From Streptomyces shenzhenensis (GTDB lineage Bacteria > Actinomycetota > Actinomycetes > Streptomycetales > Streptomycetaceae): DNA of 64,000 nt. The notes under the pieces are model-generated. The model had not been told where the DNA came from, made no database searches, and saw nothing but the letters and a program-made list of their open reading frames with translations. Where the stretch lies: the NCBI RefSeq assembly GCF_021462265.1, contig NZ_JAJONF010000003.1:124001-188000 (forward strand), written 5' to 3'. The position numbers were made by a program, and so were the translations under genes. Numbering within the stretch: the first letter of the stretch is position 1; every line of letters starts with the position of its first letter. Below are positions 24,505 through 33,382 of the stretch, piece by piece.

Positions 24505-25715
24505 CACAGCCGCAGCCGAACCAGCCACCGGAGCCGCACCCGAACAAGCCGCCGCAGCCGGCCCCGGCCCCGCAACCGCAGTCGGCCACGCAGCCGCAGC
24601 CGCAGCCGCAGCCGCAGCCGGACTCGGCCCCGGAGCTGCAGCCGGAGCCGGAGCCGCAGCCGGACCCGGACCAGCCGCCGCAGCCGCAGTCGGCCACACA
24701 GCCGGACCCGGACCCGGACCCGCAGCCGGACCCGGACCAGCCGCAGTCGGCCACACAGCCGGACCCGGACCCGCAGCCGGACCCGGACCCGCAGCCGGAC
24801 CCGGACCAGCCGCCGCAGCCGCAGTCGGCCCCGCAGCCGCAGCCGGACCAGCAACCGCAACCACAGCCGCCCGGCCGACATCCCGGAGCCGCCGCCCCCA
24901 CCCCGCCCCACCCCACGGCCGTGCCCTTCCTGCTGCGCTGGGTGGTGTTCCTCGGTGCCGTCGTCTGCTGGGAGTTGGGGGCCCGGACCCGGCACAGCGT
25001 GTACTTCCCGCCGCCGCTGCGGATCGTCCGGCACGCCCGCGACCTCTGGTTCTCCGGCCCCGCCACCCGTCTGTTCCTCACCTCGGACGCCGTCGGCACC
25101 ATCCTGCCGAGCCTGGGGCGGATGGCGGCCGGGTTCACGCTCGCCGCCGTCGCCGGGATCGCCCTCGGAATCGCGGTGGGCCGTTCACGCCGGGCGTACG
25201 CGCTGTGCAACCCGGTGCTCCAATTCGCGCGGGCCGTGCCGCCGCCCGCGCTGGTGCCGGTGTTCGTCGTCGTCTTCGACGTCGGTACGCCCATGCAGGT
25301 GGCGTCGATCGTGTTCGGCGCCGTGTGGCCGGTGCTGGTCAACTCGGCCGAGGGCGCCCGTGCCACCGACCCGCTCCGGCTCCAGGTGGCGGCCGTGCTG
25401 CGGCTCACCGCACCCGAGCGGCTGTGGTTCCTGATCCTGCCGTCGGCGCTGCCGCGGATCTTCGCGGGGCTGAGGCTCAGCCTGTCGCTGTGCCTGATCC
25501 TGATGGTGTTCTCGGAACTGCTGCCGGGCAGTGCCGACGGCATCGGGTTCACGCTCACCGACGCCCAGACGCGCTCCGACCTGCTCACGGTGTGGTCGGC
25601 GCTGCTGCTGCTCGGCGTACTCGGCTGGCTCCTCAACACCGGCCTGCTGGCGGTCGAGAAACGGCTCCTCGGCCCGGGAACGCCCGCGGCGTCGACCAAA
25701 GGGAGGACCGCATGA
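24501..25715 (+). CDS. ABC transporter permease (SsuC-like), second, with Pro/Gln-rich N-terminal extension
   Basis: A 404-residue protein whose last ~260 residues are a normal permease (RAVPPPALVPVFVVVFDVG; EAA-like ATDPLRLQVAAVLRLTAPER). Residues 1-~140 are an unbroken low-complexity tract built from QP, PQP, DPDPQP and QSATQP units, encoded by CAGCCG/GACCCG repeats. Family members are normally ~260 residues, so the tract is an addition; it would lie in the cytoplasm before the first helix. The frame is intact across it. Its length may vary between strains because the DNA is repetitive. Confidence 0.9.
   Translation: MTQPQPNQPPEPHPNKPPQPAPAPQPQSATQPQPQPQPQPDSAPELQPEPEPQPDPDQPPQPQSATQPDPDPDPQPDPDQPQSATQPDPDPQPDPDPQPDPDQPPQPQSAPQPQPDQQPQPQPPGRHPGAAAPTPPHPTAVPFLLRWVVFLGAVVCWELGARTRHSVYFPPPLRIVRHARDLWFSGPATRLFLTSDAVGTILPSLGRMAAGFTLAAVAGIALGIAVGRSRRAYALCNPVLQFARAVPPPALVPVFVVVFDVGTPMQVASIVFGAVWPVLVNSAEGARATDPLRLQVAAVLRLTAPERLWFLILPSALPRIFAGLRLSLSLCLILMVFSELLPGSADGIGFTLTDAQTRSDLLTVWSALLLLGVLGWLLNTGLLAVEKRLLGPGTPAASTKGRTA
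24510..24880. repeat. in-frame CAGCCG/GACCCG microsatellite-like tract
   Basis: About 370 bases of degenerate 6-9 bp repeats encode the Pro/Gln/Asp extension of the permease. On the minus strand it reads as an artefactual Gly/Cys-rich frame. Confidence 0.8.
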
Positions 25716-27322
25716 CGAACGCCACGACGGTACGCGAGGCGGTCGTACGATTCCTGCGCGACACCGGCATGACCACGGTCTTCGGCAATCCGGGCTCCAC
25801 GGAGCTGCGGATGTTCCGTGACTGGCCGGACGACTTCACCTACGTGCTGGGTCTGCAGGAGTCCGTCGCCGTCGGCATGGCGGCCGGACACGCGCTCGGC
25901 ACCCGGCGGGCCGCGTTCGTCTCCCTGCACTCGGCCGGCGGCGTGGGGCACGCGCTCGGCGCGGTGTTCAACGCCTTCCGCGACCGGGTCCCGTTGGTGA
26001 TCGTGGCGGGTCAGCAGGCACGCTCGCTGATCCAGCTGCGGCCGTTCCTGGGCGCTGACGAACCGGCCCTGTTCCCGCGCCCGTACGTGAAGTACGCGCG
26101 CCAGCCGGAGCGGGCCGAGGACGTGCCGGCCGTGCTCGCCGAGGCGTACCGGCTGGCGATGACGCCGCCACGCGGACCGGCGTTCGTGTCGGTGCCCGAG
26201 GACGACTGGGACCGGCCCGCCGAGCCCGTCGCGCCCCGCACGCTGTACTCGGAGTTCACGGCCGCCCCGGCGGCTCTGGCCGCGCTCGCCGCCCGGCTGG
26301 AGAACTGCGCACGCCCGGCGCTCGTCGTCGGTCCGGGCGTGGCCGACGAGGACGCCCAGGAACCGGTCCGCGCGCTGGCCGAGCGGATCCGGGCCGGGGT
26401 GTGGATCAGCCCGCTCTCCGGCCGTTCCGGCTTCCCCGAGCCGCACCCCCTCTTCCAGGGCTTCCTGCCACCGGTCGCCCGTCAACTCGCCGAGCGCCTC
26501 GCCCCGTACGACCTGGTCGTCGCCCTCGGCGCCCCGCTGTTCACCTACCACGTGGCGGACGGCGGCCCGCCGCTCGCGCCCGGCACCGAGCTGTTCCACC
26601 TGGACTGCGACCCCGCCCAGGCCGCCTGGCTGCCCACCGGCACCAGCATCGTCACCACCCTGCGGCCCGCGCTGACCCAGCTCCTCGGACTGCTGCGGGA
26701 ACCCCACCGCGCCCCGCCACCGCCGCGTCCGGCCCCGCCCCCGGCCGGCGCCGCGGGACACATCACCCCGGAACTGGTCTTCGACCTCCTGCACACCCGG
26801 CTGCCACGTGACCGCGTCCTCGTCGAGGAGGCCCCGAGCCACCGCGACACGCTGCACGCGCGCGTGCCCATCGCGTCGAGCGGCGGCTTCCTCACGACGG
26901 GCAGCGGGGCACTCGGCTGGGGCCTGCCCCTCGCGGTGGGGCGGGCCCTCGCCGACCGGCGCCGGGTGGTGTGCGTGGTCGGGGACGGCTCGGCGCTGTA
27001 CGCGGTGCAGGCGCTGTGGACCGCGGCCCGCCATACCGCACCGGTCACCTACGTCCTGCTGGACAACGGCGGTTACGCGGCCGTCCGCGCGCTGGGCCGC
27101 CGCATCGGCGTCGCACCCGTCCCCGGCACGCACATCGCGGGCATCGACTTCCCGGCCCTCGCCGAATCCCTCGGCTGCCCCGCGGCCCGCGCGGAGCACC
27201 CCGGGGAACTGCCTGCCGCCCTGGACCACGCCCTGGACCGCGGTGACGACGCCGGCCCCTTCCTCCTGCACCTCGCGATGACCGACGGCGCGGACACCCT
27301 CTACGAGCCCTGGGCCCGGTGA
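25712..27322 (+). CDS. mdlC: benzoylformate decarboxylase (ThDP-dependent)
   Basis: A 536-residue thiamin-diphosphate enzyme that converts benzoylformate to benzaldehyde and CO2. All catalytic residues of the characterised enzyme are visible: Ser29 in FGNPGSTE, Glu50 in GLQESVAVGMA, His73 in SLHSAGG, and His~283 in LFTYHVADGG. The cofactor motif starts VVGDGSALYAVQALW (~424) and ends LLDNGGYA. The C-terminal PGIDF/AGIDFPALAESLG block also matches. The ATG overlaps the permease stop. Its place inside an ABC operon links uptake to decarboxylation of the imported acid. A related 2-oxo acid substrate cannot be excluded. Confidence 0.9.
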   Translation: MTNATTVREAVVRFLRDTGMTTVFGNPGSTELRMFRDWPDDFTYVLGLQESVAVGMAAGHALGTRRAAFVSLHSAGGVGHALGAVFNAFRDRVPLVIVAGQQARSLIQLRPFLGADEPALFPRPYVKYARQPERAEDVPAVLAEAYRLAMTPPRGPAFVSVPEDDWDRPAEPVAPRTLYSEFTAAPAALAALAARLENCARPALVVGPGVADEDAQEPVRALAERIRAGVWISPLSGRSGFPEPHPLFQGFLPPVARQLAERLAPYDLVVALGAPLFTYHVADGGPPLAPGTELFHLDCDPAQAAWLPTGTSIVTTLRPALTQLLGLLREPHRAPPPPRPAPPPAGAAGHITPELVFDLLHTRLPRDRVLVEEAPSHRDTLHARVPIASSGGFLTTGSGALGWGLPLAVGRALADRRRVVCVVGDGSALYAVQALWTAARHTAPVTYVLLDNGGYAAVRALGRRIGVAPVPGTHIAGIDFPALAESLGCPAARAEHPGELPAALDHALDRGDDAGPFLLHLAMTDGADTLYEPWAR

Positions 27323-27326
27323 GGAG

Positions 27327-28082
27327 ATGCTGCGTCTCGACTCCGTCAGCCGGCACTTCGGCGACCAGCACGTCCTGGACGACATCACCCTGACCGTGCC
27401 CGACGGCCAGCTCCTCAGCGTGGTCGGCCCCTCCGGGTGCGGCAAGTCCACCCTGCTGCGCACCATCGCCGGCCTGCTGCCCGCACAGCAGGGCGCCGTC
27501 ACGGTCGACGGCACCCCGGTCACCGGCGTCCCGGAACGGCTCGCGGTCGTCTTCCAGGAGTACGGCCGCTCCCTCCTGCCCTGGCTCACCGTCTGCGACA
27601 ACGTGGCCCTGCCGCTGCGCCGCCGTGGCCTGCCCCGCGCCGCCCGCCGCGCCGAGGCCGAGACGATCCTCGAACGGGTCGGCCTGCCCGGCGCCGCCCG
27701 CCGTCACCCCCGGGAACTCTCGGGCGGCATGCAGCAACGCGTCGCCATCGCCCGCGCCCTGGTCTGCCGGCCGTCCCTCCTCCTCATGGACGAGCCCTTC
27801 GGTTCTCTGGACGCGGGCACCCGTGAGGACCTCGAGGACCTTCTCCTGGAAGTCCACCGCACCGACGACACGACCATCGTCTTCGTCACCCACGACATCG
27901 ACGAGAGCGTGTACGTCGGCGACCGCGTCGTCGTCCTCTCCCCGGGCCCGGGCTCCCGCATCATCCGTGACCTCCCGGTCCCCCTGCCCCGCGACCGCGA
28001 CCAGCTCACCACGCGCGGCTCTGCCACGTTCGTGTCACTGCGCACGGAGGTGGGCCGGGCGGTGCGAGGCGCTCCGCGGTGA
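27327..28082 (+). CDS. ABC transporter ATP-binding protein (SsuB/TauB-like)
   Basis: A 251-residue ATPase that powers the two permeases. Walker A is GPSGCGKST (~36-44), the Q-loop is VFQEYGRSLLPW, the signature is LSGGMQQRVAIARAL, Walker B is LLLMDEPFGSLD, and the H-loop is VFVTHDIDES. The gene begins 4 bases after the decarboxylase stop and closes the operon. All functional motifs are intact. Confidence 0.95.
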   Translation: MLRLDSVSRHFGDQHVLDDITLTVPDGQLLSVVGPSGCGKSTLLRTIAGLLPAQQGAVTVDGTPVTGVPERLAVVFQEYGRSLLPWLTVCDNVALPLRRRGLPRAARRAEAETILERVGLPGAARRHPRELSGGMQQRVAIARALVCRPSLLLMDEPFGSLDAGTREDLEDLLLEVHRTDDTTIVFVTHDIDESVYVGDRVVVLSPGPGSRIIRDLPVPLPRDRDQLTTRGSATFVSLRTEVGRAVRGAPR

Positions 28083-28223
28083 GAGCGCTTCGCGGGGAGG
28101 GCCGCAGCCACCAGGGCGAAGCGCCGCGCGCCGACCCCGCACGGCCGACCCCGGACGGCCGCCCGGCGCAGGGTGCCCGCCGTGGCGGTGCCCCACGGCC
28201 GGGGTGTTCGCTGTGCGCGGGAC

Positions 28224-28832
28224 CTACGAACGTACGGCGGCGAACGCCTGGTCGACGAGGTTCGTCAACGGGCGGGCGCCCTCGGCCTCGGTCCACGCCA
28301 CCGCCGCGACGTCGAGACAGCTCAGGGCTGCCGAGACCAGCGCGCGCGCCGCCAGGGCCTCGGCCTGCGGCTGTCCGGAGTCTCGTAGGCGCTTCTCGAC
28401 GTGCGGAACCAGTATCTGCTGCCAGCGCAGATGCTTGTCGAGCATGGCCGTGCGCAGCGAGGCGGTGGTGGCGAGCATCTTCGCTCGCCGCAAGCCGAGT
28501 TCGTCCTCTTCCAGCGAGTCGACGCACACCTCGAGCGCGTGCCGTAGCGCGGTCCACGGGTCCTCGTCGGCCGGTCGGAGTTCCAACGCCGCCGCGACAT
28601 CGTGGCCGAGTTCGACGAGCCCGCCGATCACCATGTCTTCCTTGGTGTCGAAGTACCGGAACAGGCTCCGGCCGGACATGCCGACCGCGGCCGCGACCTG
28701 TTTGACCGTCGTCGCCTCGAAACCCTGAGCAAGGAACAGCTGCATCGCCTTGGCCGCGATCTCGGCGCGGACCGCTCGCCGTGCGACGTCGCGCATGCCA
28801 CCGGGTTCCGTCGTTGCCGCCGTGTCCGCCAT
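28224..28832 (-). CDS. TetR-family regulator
   Basis: A 202-residue repressor-type protein. The helix-turn-helix (~20-62) reads AAKAMQLFLAQGFEATTVKQ, then VGMSGRSLFRYFDTKEDMV. The C-terminal ligand domain is helical. ATG 28832 is used, since the upstream extension has no initiation site. It is divergent from the VOC/SDR pair and is the natural candidate to repress it. Confidence 0.92.
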   Translation of the reverse strand: MADTAATTEPGGMRDVARRAVRAEIAAKAMQLFLAQGFEATTVKQVAAAVGMSGRSLFRYFDTKEDMVIGGLVELGHDVAAALELRPADEDPWTALRHALEVCVDSLEEDELGLRRAKMLATTASLRTAMLDKHLRWQQILVPHVEKRLRDSGQPQAEALAARALVSAALSCLDVAAVAWTEAEGARPLTNLVDQAFAAVRS

Positions 28833-28984
28833 CCCAGCAGCGTAACGCGCCACGTTTGTCAGTCGCTGCCATGCCCTCGCCCGACCGGACGGGCCCTGAT
28901 CCCCACTCCATCGCCTCCGAATGACATGCTTGTCACCCGATGACAACTATGCCTATGGTTGCCAGGCGACGAGAGGAGACTCGG

Positions 28985-29746
28985 ATGGACATCGACTTCC
29001 ACGAGGACGACGCCCCGGCGTGGGTGGAACTGAACACGCCCGACCCCGAGGTGAGCACGCGTTTCTACGGGCAGCTGTTCGGCTGGACCTTCGCCGGCGG
29101 CCTCGGCGCGCGACCGCAGTCGCAGTTGGCCGAGCTGGCTGGGCGACCGGCCGCCGCCGTCACCGCGACGCCGGGTGCCCAGCTCGGTTCCTGGACCACG
29201 TTCGTCAAGGTGGCCGACGCCGCAAAGGCCGTCGAGAGGATCGCCGCGGCCGGCGGAAGCGTGCTGACCGGGCCCCTGGCACTGGGGGCGGCGGGGCGAT
29301 CGGCCGAGGTGGCCGACCACGCCGGGACCCGGTTCGGGCTGTGGGAGGCCGGCGGGCATCACGGGTTCGGTGTCGCGGACGAGCCCGGCGCCTTCCACGG
29401 CGGTGAGCTGATCACCGACGGTGTCGACGCTTCCGCGGCGTTCTACGGTCAGGTCTTCGGCTGGACGCTCGGCGAGCCCTACGGCCCCTTGAACCGCCGG
29501 GACTGGCGGCTCGGCGGCCGGAGCGTCTCGGTGCTGCTGCCGCGGCCGGCGGCCATGCCGGCCGGGATACCGCCGTACTGGGACGCGTACTTCACGGTGG
29601 CCGACGCCGCGCGGACGGCCGACGCCGCCGTCCGCCTCGGTGCCACCGCGCTGATGCCGGCCACCGCGACCGACCACGGCGTCATCGCCGTCCTCGCCGA
29701 CCCCACCGGAGCGGTGTTCACCGTCCTGGCCCCCGCGCCCCACTGA
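28985..29746 (+). CDS. two-domain VOC (glyoxalase/bleomycin-resistance fold) protein
   Basis: A 253-residue protein with two tandem VOC domains: WVELNTPDPEVSTRFYGQLF (~12-31) and ASAAFYGQVFGWTLGE (~148-163), each followed by its beta-strand set. It resembles the Cfp30B/hydroxylase-like group of actinobacteria. The metal-binding His/Glu of true glyoxalases are not obvious, so a non-glyoxalase role is likely. A GAGGAG site precedes ATG 28985. The SDR gene follows after 31 bases. Confidence 0.88.
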   Translation: MDIDFHEDDAPAWVELNTPDPEVSTRFYGQLFGWTFAGGLGARPQSQLAELAGRPAAAVTATPGAQLGSWTTFVKVADAAKAVERIAAAGGSVLTGPLALGAAGRSAEVADHAGTRFGLWEAGGHHGFGVADEPGAFHGGELITDGVDASAAFYGQVFGWTLGEPYGPLNRRDWRLGGRSVSVLLPRPAAMPAGIPPYWDAYFTVADAARTADAAVRLGATALMPATATDHGVIAVLADPTGAVFTVLAPAPH

Positions 29747-29777
29747 CCCGGCGGCACCCACCACCAAGGAGGACGTC

Positions 29778-30524
29778 ATGTCCGTCAACGGCAAGGCCGG
29801 CATCGTCACCGGTGCCGGTTCCGGCCTGGGCGAGGCGGGAGCCAAGCGGCTGGCCCGCGAGGGCGCGCAGATCATCGTCGTGGACCGCGACACCGCCGCC
29901 GCCGAACGAGTCACCAAGGAGATCGCCGCCGCGGGCGGGCAGGCCACCGCGTTCACGGCGGACATCTCCAGCTTCCAGGCAGCCGAGGAACTCGTCGCGT
30001 TCGCGGTGCGCACCTACGGCCGCCTGGACCTCGCCTTCAACAACGCGGGCATCACTCCCGCGCTGACCGACACGCACGAGGTCGACCCGCAGGACTGGCT
30101 GGACGTCATCGGGATCAACCTGACCGGCACGTTCTTCTGCATGAAGGCCGAACTGGCCCACTTCGTCCAGAGCGGCGGCGGCGCCATCCTCAACATGGCC
30201 TCCACCGCCGGTGTCATGGCCCATGCGGGACGCCCCGCCTACGCGGCCTCCAAACACGGGATCATCGGTCTGACCCGCAGTGCCGCCGTCGAGTACGCCC
30301 GGCGGGGCATCCGGGTCAACGCGATCGCGCCCGGCCCGGTCGACGCCCCGTCGGCGCGGGCCCTGCCTCCGGAGGTGCGCGAGGTCATCGCCGACAAGAC
30401 CGCGATGAAGCGCCCCGGCACCGTGGAGGAGGTCGCGGCCGTCGCGGCCTTCCTGCTGTCGGACGAGGCGTCCTTCGTCACCGGCTCTGTCTACGAGGTC
30501 AACGGCGGCCAGACCCAGTTGTGA
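29778..30524 (+). CDS. short-chain dehydrogenase/reductase
   Basis: A 248-residue classical SDR. The NAD(P)-binding TGAGSGLGEAG (~11-21), NNAG (~89), catalytic Ser in NMASTAGV (~140) and YAASK (~155-159) are all present. An Asp after beta-2 (VVDRDT) indicates NAD preference. The C-terminus has the usual SFVTGSVYEVNGGQT. It is probably co-transcribed with the VOC gene. The substrate is unknown. Confidence 0.95.
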   Translation: MSVNGKAGIVTGAGSGLGEAGAKRLAREGAQIIVVDRDTAAAERVTKEIAAAGGQATAFTADISSFQAAEELVAFAVRTYGRLDLAFNNAGITPALTDTHEVDPQDWLDVIGINLTGTFFCMKAELAHFVQSGGGAILNMASTAGVMAHAGRPAYAASKHGIIGLTRSAAVEYARRGIRVNAIAPGPVDAPSARALPPEVREVIADKTAMKRPGTVEEVAAVAAFLLSDEASFVTGSVYEVNGGQTQL

Positions 30525-30707
30525 CCGCCCCACCGCCGAAGCGCCCGCCGAGGAGTTCTGGCGAGGGTGGAGTCAGTGAGTGCGCTGGACAACCGCCCCG
30601 GGAGCGGGGTTGGGTGACGACGGCGCTGAGGCCAGGGCTCCCGGCCCTCGGCGCAGCCGGCATTGCCGCCGCATCCGCATCAGACCCCAGACGGAGGCAT
30701 CCGCACG

Positions 30708-31118
30708 ATGATGGGCACCGGACCCGTGGGCCTGCTGCACGTGGTGATCGTCTACGAGCGCCCTTCGGCGCACCGGGTGGTCTGCCACGCCCGCAGCGTC
30801 AGCCTGGATCGGGGGGTCTTCCTCGGCGATTCGGTGCTCCCGGTGGACAGCCCGCCGGGAGCCGTGACGGCCCCGGCCCGGGTGGTCCGCATGCACCGGC
30901 AGCCGGTCGGGGAGTTCACCGAGTTGCCCCCTGTCTGGAGTGCTGTCGTCGAGATCGAGGGCCCGGACCTGTCCTGGGTGCGGCTTGAGGCGAAGCTCCG
31001 GACGGTCCCGCCGGCAACCGGCACGGAGCAGGGACAGCCGGTCTCCGCGGAACCGCAGCCGGCAACGTCGACCCCCTCCGTCTCGACCGGTCCGCCGGCT
31101 TCCCGCCCCCCGACATGA
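30708..31118 (+). CDS. hypothetical protein (136 aa)
   Basis: A beta-rich N-terminal ~100 residues (LLHVVIVYERPSAHRVVCHA, GVFLGDSVLPVDSPPGAVT, VWSAVVEIEGPDLSWVRLEA) followed by a Pro/Ser/Thr tail. ATG 30708 has GGAGG about 10 bases upstream. No family is recognised. No signal peptide or helix is present. Confidence 0.6.
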   Translation: MMGTGPVGLLHVVIVYERPSAHRVVCHARSVSLDRGVFLGDSVLPVDSPPGAVTAPARVVRMHRQPVGEFTELPPVWSAVVEIEGPDLSWVRLEAKLRTVPPATGTEQGQPVSAEPQPATSTPSVSTGPPASRPPT

Positions 31119-31292
31119 ACGAGAGGCTGAAAGCACCGCTTCAGGAGCGGGGCCGGGCGATCACAGGCGTCACCTGACCACTGCCTGCCCTGGGGCGGCG
31201 TGGAGGCGTGGGGCCGCACGTACCCGGCGAACCCTGATCCCCCGCGAGTCCCCGTCCGTTCCGGCACAGGAGTGGCACGACACCTCGCGGCG

Positions 31293-31412
31293 TCACCAGG
31301 ACTCGGCTTGCACGAACAGCGCGATCACCTCCGCGAAGAACCAGACGGAGAACACCAGGCACGCAAGCCACAGACCCCACAAGCCCCAGCGGACCTCTCG
31401 TCGTACGCGCAT
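31293..31412 (-). CDS. 39-residue single-pass membrane protein
   Basis: Reads MRVRREVRWGLWGLW, then a membrane helix (LACLVFSVWFFAEVIALF), then VQAESW and a stop. A GAGGGGGG site lies ~11 bases before the ATG. The positive N-terminal flank followed by a helix predicts cytoplasmic N-terminus. No known function; small membrane proteins of this size are easily missed by gene finders. Confidence 0.6.
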   Translation of the reverse strand: MRVRREVRWGLWGLWLACLVFSVWFFAEVIALFVQAESW

Positions 31413-31699
31413 GAGCGGATCATCCCCCCTCGCGGTCCTGGCCTGTCAACGGCACGCTCCTCCCACCACTCATTTCCGCTTCCCCCCGGTCGGCATGTCC
31501 TTCTCGTACTCGCCGGGGTCGGTCGCCATATGCACAGCCGATCGGGCCGGTTCGGCCGAGGAAGGCCGACGGCAGGCCAACAGCCTGGTGATCACGGCGG
31601 CTCGGGTGCCCGGAAACACGTGCTGACATGGTCGTACGGCCGCCCGGCGAAGCGGCGGCGGGTCTCGCTGGTGACGGCGTCCGAACGGGGTTCACCACG

Positions 31700-33116
31700 T
31701 GATCGGGTATGGGAGCGGGACACCGATGCCAGTAGCGTGCCGGCCGGCAGCGCGAGGCTGACCCCCGCAGCCGACGTGTTCGCGCTCGGCAGCCTGCTCT
31801 TCTTCGCGGCGACCGGCGCGTCACCCTTCGGTCAGGGCTCCGGCCTCGACGTGCTCTATCGCATCGTGCACAGCGAGCCCGATTTCACCTTGCTGAACGA
31901 GCTCGATCCGGCCCTGGCGGCCATGGTCGCCGCCTGCCTCCACAAGTCCCCTTCCGCCCGGCCCACCGCGGCGGATCTGCTCGAACGCGCCGCGGCAGGC
32001 CCCGAGCCCGGTGGCGCGGTCTGGCCCGCGGCGGTCGCCGACCGGCTCGAACGACGCGCCGCGTTCGCCGCGGATGTGCCCGCGCTCGACGAGCTCGATG
32101 ACACCACCGTGGCCTTGAGCCCTCCCCCGCCTGCCGCGGCGGGCGGGGGCGCGGCAGGCGGGGCGGTGGCCGGGCAGGCAGGCGGGGCCGCGGGGCCGTC
32201 TCCCGCCGAAGCCGCGGCGGCCGGGGGCGAGTCAGCGAAGAGCCGGCGCCGGCCGGGGGAGCGCATGCGGCGCGCCCTCAGGCCTCCGGTCATCGTGCCG
32301 GTCGTCCTGGTGGTGGGCGGGATCACCGGCTTCGTCCTCCTGCCGTACGCGTCCTCGCACGCCGACGGGAAGTCGTCCGACACGCCCTCGGTCGTCCTGT
32401 CCGCCTCGCCGTCCGCCGACGGGTCACCGGCGCGGTCGAGCCGTCCGGCGTCCGCGTCTGCGTCGGCGCACTCCTCCGGGAAGGGCGCGAAGCCGGGCTC
32501 GGGCTCGGGCTCGAAGAAGTCGGGTGCGGGAACGGCGGTCGAGAGCGGCGGTTCGTCCTCCAGCGGCTCCAGCGGGTCCAGCGGTTCAGGCACGAAGAGC
32601 GGGGGCACCTCCGGGGGCGGGGGGACGTCCTCGGGCGGTTCGTCTTCGGGCGGTTCGTCCTCCGGCGGGTCCAGTGGCGCGAGCGGAGGCACGATCAAGG
32701 TCGGTTCCCCGGGTACGTACCGCATCAAGGACGCGTCCGACGGCGCCTGTCTCGAACAGGACACCAGTAGTGGCGCCCCCAGCGCGTACGCCGTGAGCAG
32801 CTCTTGTTCCTCGACGAACGGCTCCTACTCCGAGTGGACCTTCTCGGCCGGGCCGAACGGCACGTTCAAGGTGATCAACAAGGGCAGCGGCAGCTGCCTC
32901 ACCGCCTTCAACGCGAGTGGCTGGATCAACATGGACGCGTGTGGCTCGAACTCCGCCCAGTACTGGCGGATCGGCAGCACGAAGTCCTCGGGCAGCACGC
33001 TGGAGAGCACCACCTACTCGCAGTGCATGGAGGTGGTGCCCGCCGGCTCCGCGAGGGTGACCGGCTGCGACGCCGCCAACCCCGCGCAGTTGTGGACCTA
33101 CGCCGGCAAGAGCTGA
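31700..33116 (+). pseudogene. Ser/Thr protein kinase remnant: C-lobe, membrane helix, Ser/Gly linker and ricin-like domain
   Basis: From ~31755 the frame encodes only kinase subdomains IX-XI: TPAADVFALGSLLFFAATGA, DVLYRIVHSEPDF, and SARPTAADLLE. The P-loop, catalytic HRD and DFG segments are absent, and upstream sequence is unrelated, so the gene has lost its 5' half. An Ala/Pro region, a membrane helix (VIVPVVLVVGGITGFVLLPY), a ~100-residue Ser/Gly/Lys linker and an intact ricin-type lectin domain (QYWRIGSTKSSG, DAANPAQLWTYAGKS) remain in frame. A secreted-domain fragment could still be made from an internal start. Confidence 0.75.
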
Positions 33117-33315
33117 CCGCCTCCCCGCCCCTTCCCCACCTCGGCTGCCCCGTCAACGCCACGCGGCAGCCGAGGTGATCTCCGGCTGGTCGAGGCGGTG
33201 GGCGTTCCCGATGCCGTCCCTCCCGGCCGGATCGCGCCGGCCCGAGGCGTACAAGGTTCGAAACATTTCCCGCGTCGTCCCCTCGGTTGCCTCACGGACC
33301 TGCGCACGCTTAATG

Positions 33316-33329
33316 TGAATGCGCTTTCA
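33316..33329. promoter_or_regulatory. LacI-type operator candidate (autoregulatory)
   Basis: TGAATGCGCTTTCA is a 14-bp palindrome except for its T/T pair at positions 5 and 10, centred on GCGC like many LacI/CebR-family operators. It lies 54 bases before the LacI-type gene start and shares the TG..TGCGCT..CA core with the element at 34792-34805. Confidence 0.6.
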
Positions 33330-33382
33330 TCTGCACTGATGCATCAGGAACGGGGGCCTCGGCTCATGAACGGCGTCGCATC

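Noticed and set aside
24407..27601. 1064-residue minus-strand open frame
   Set aside because: Antisense of the permease and decarboxylase genes; the Cys/Gly stretch is just the complement of the Pro/Gln repeat.
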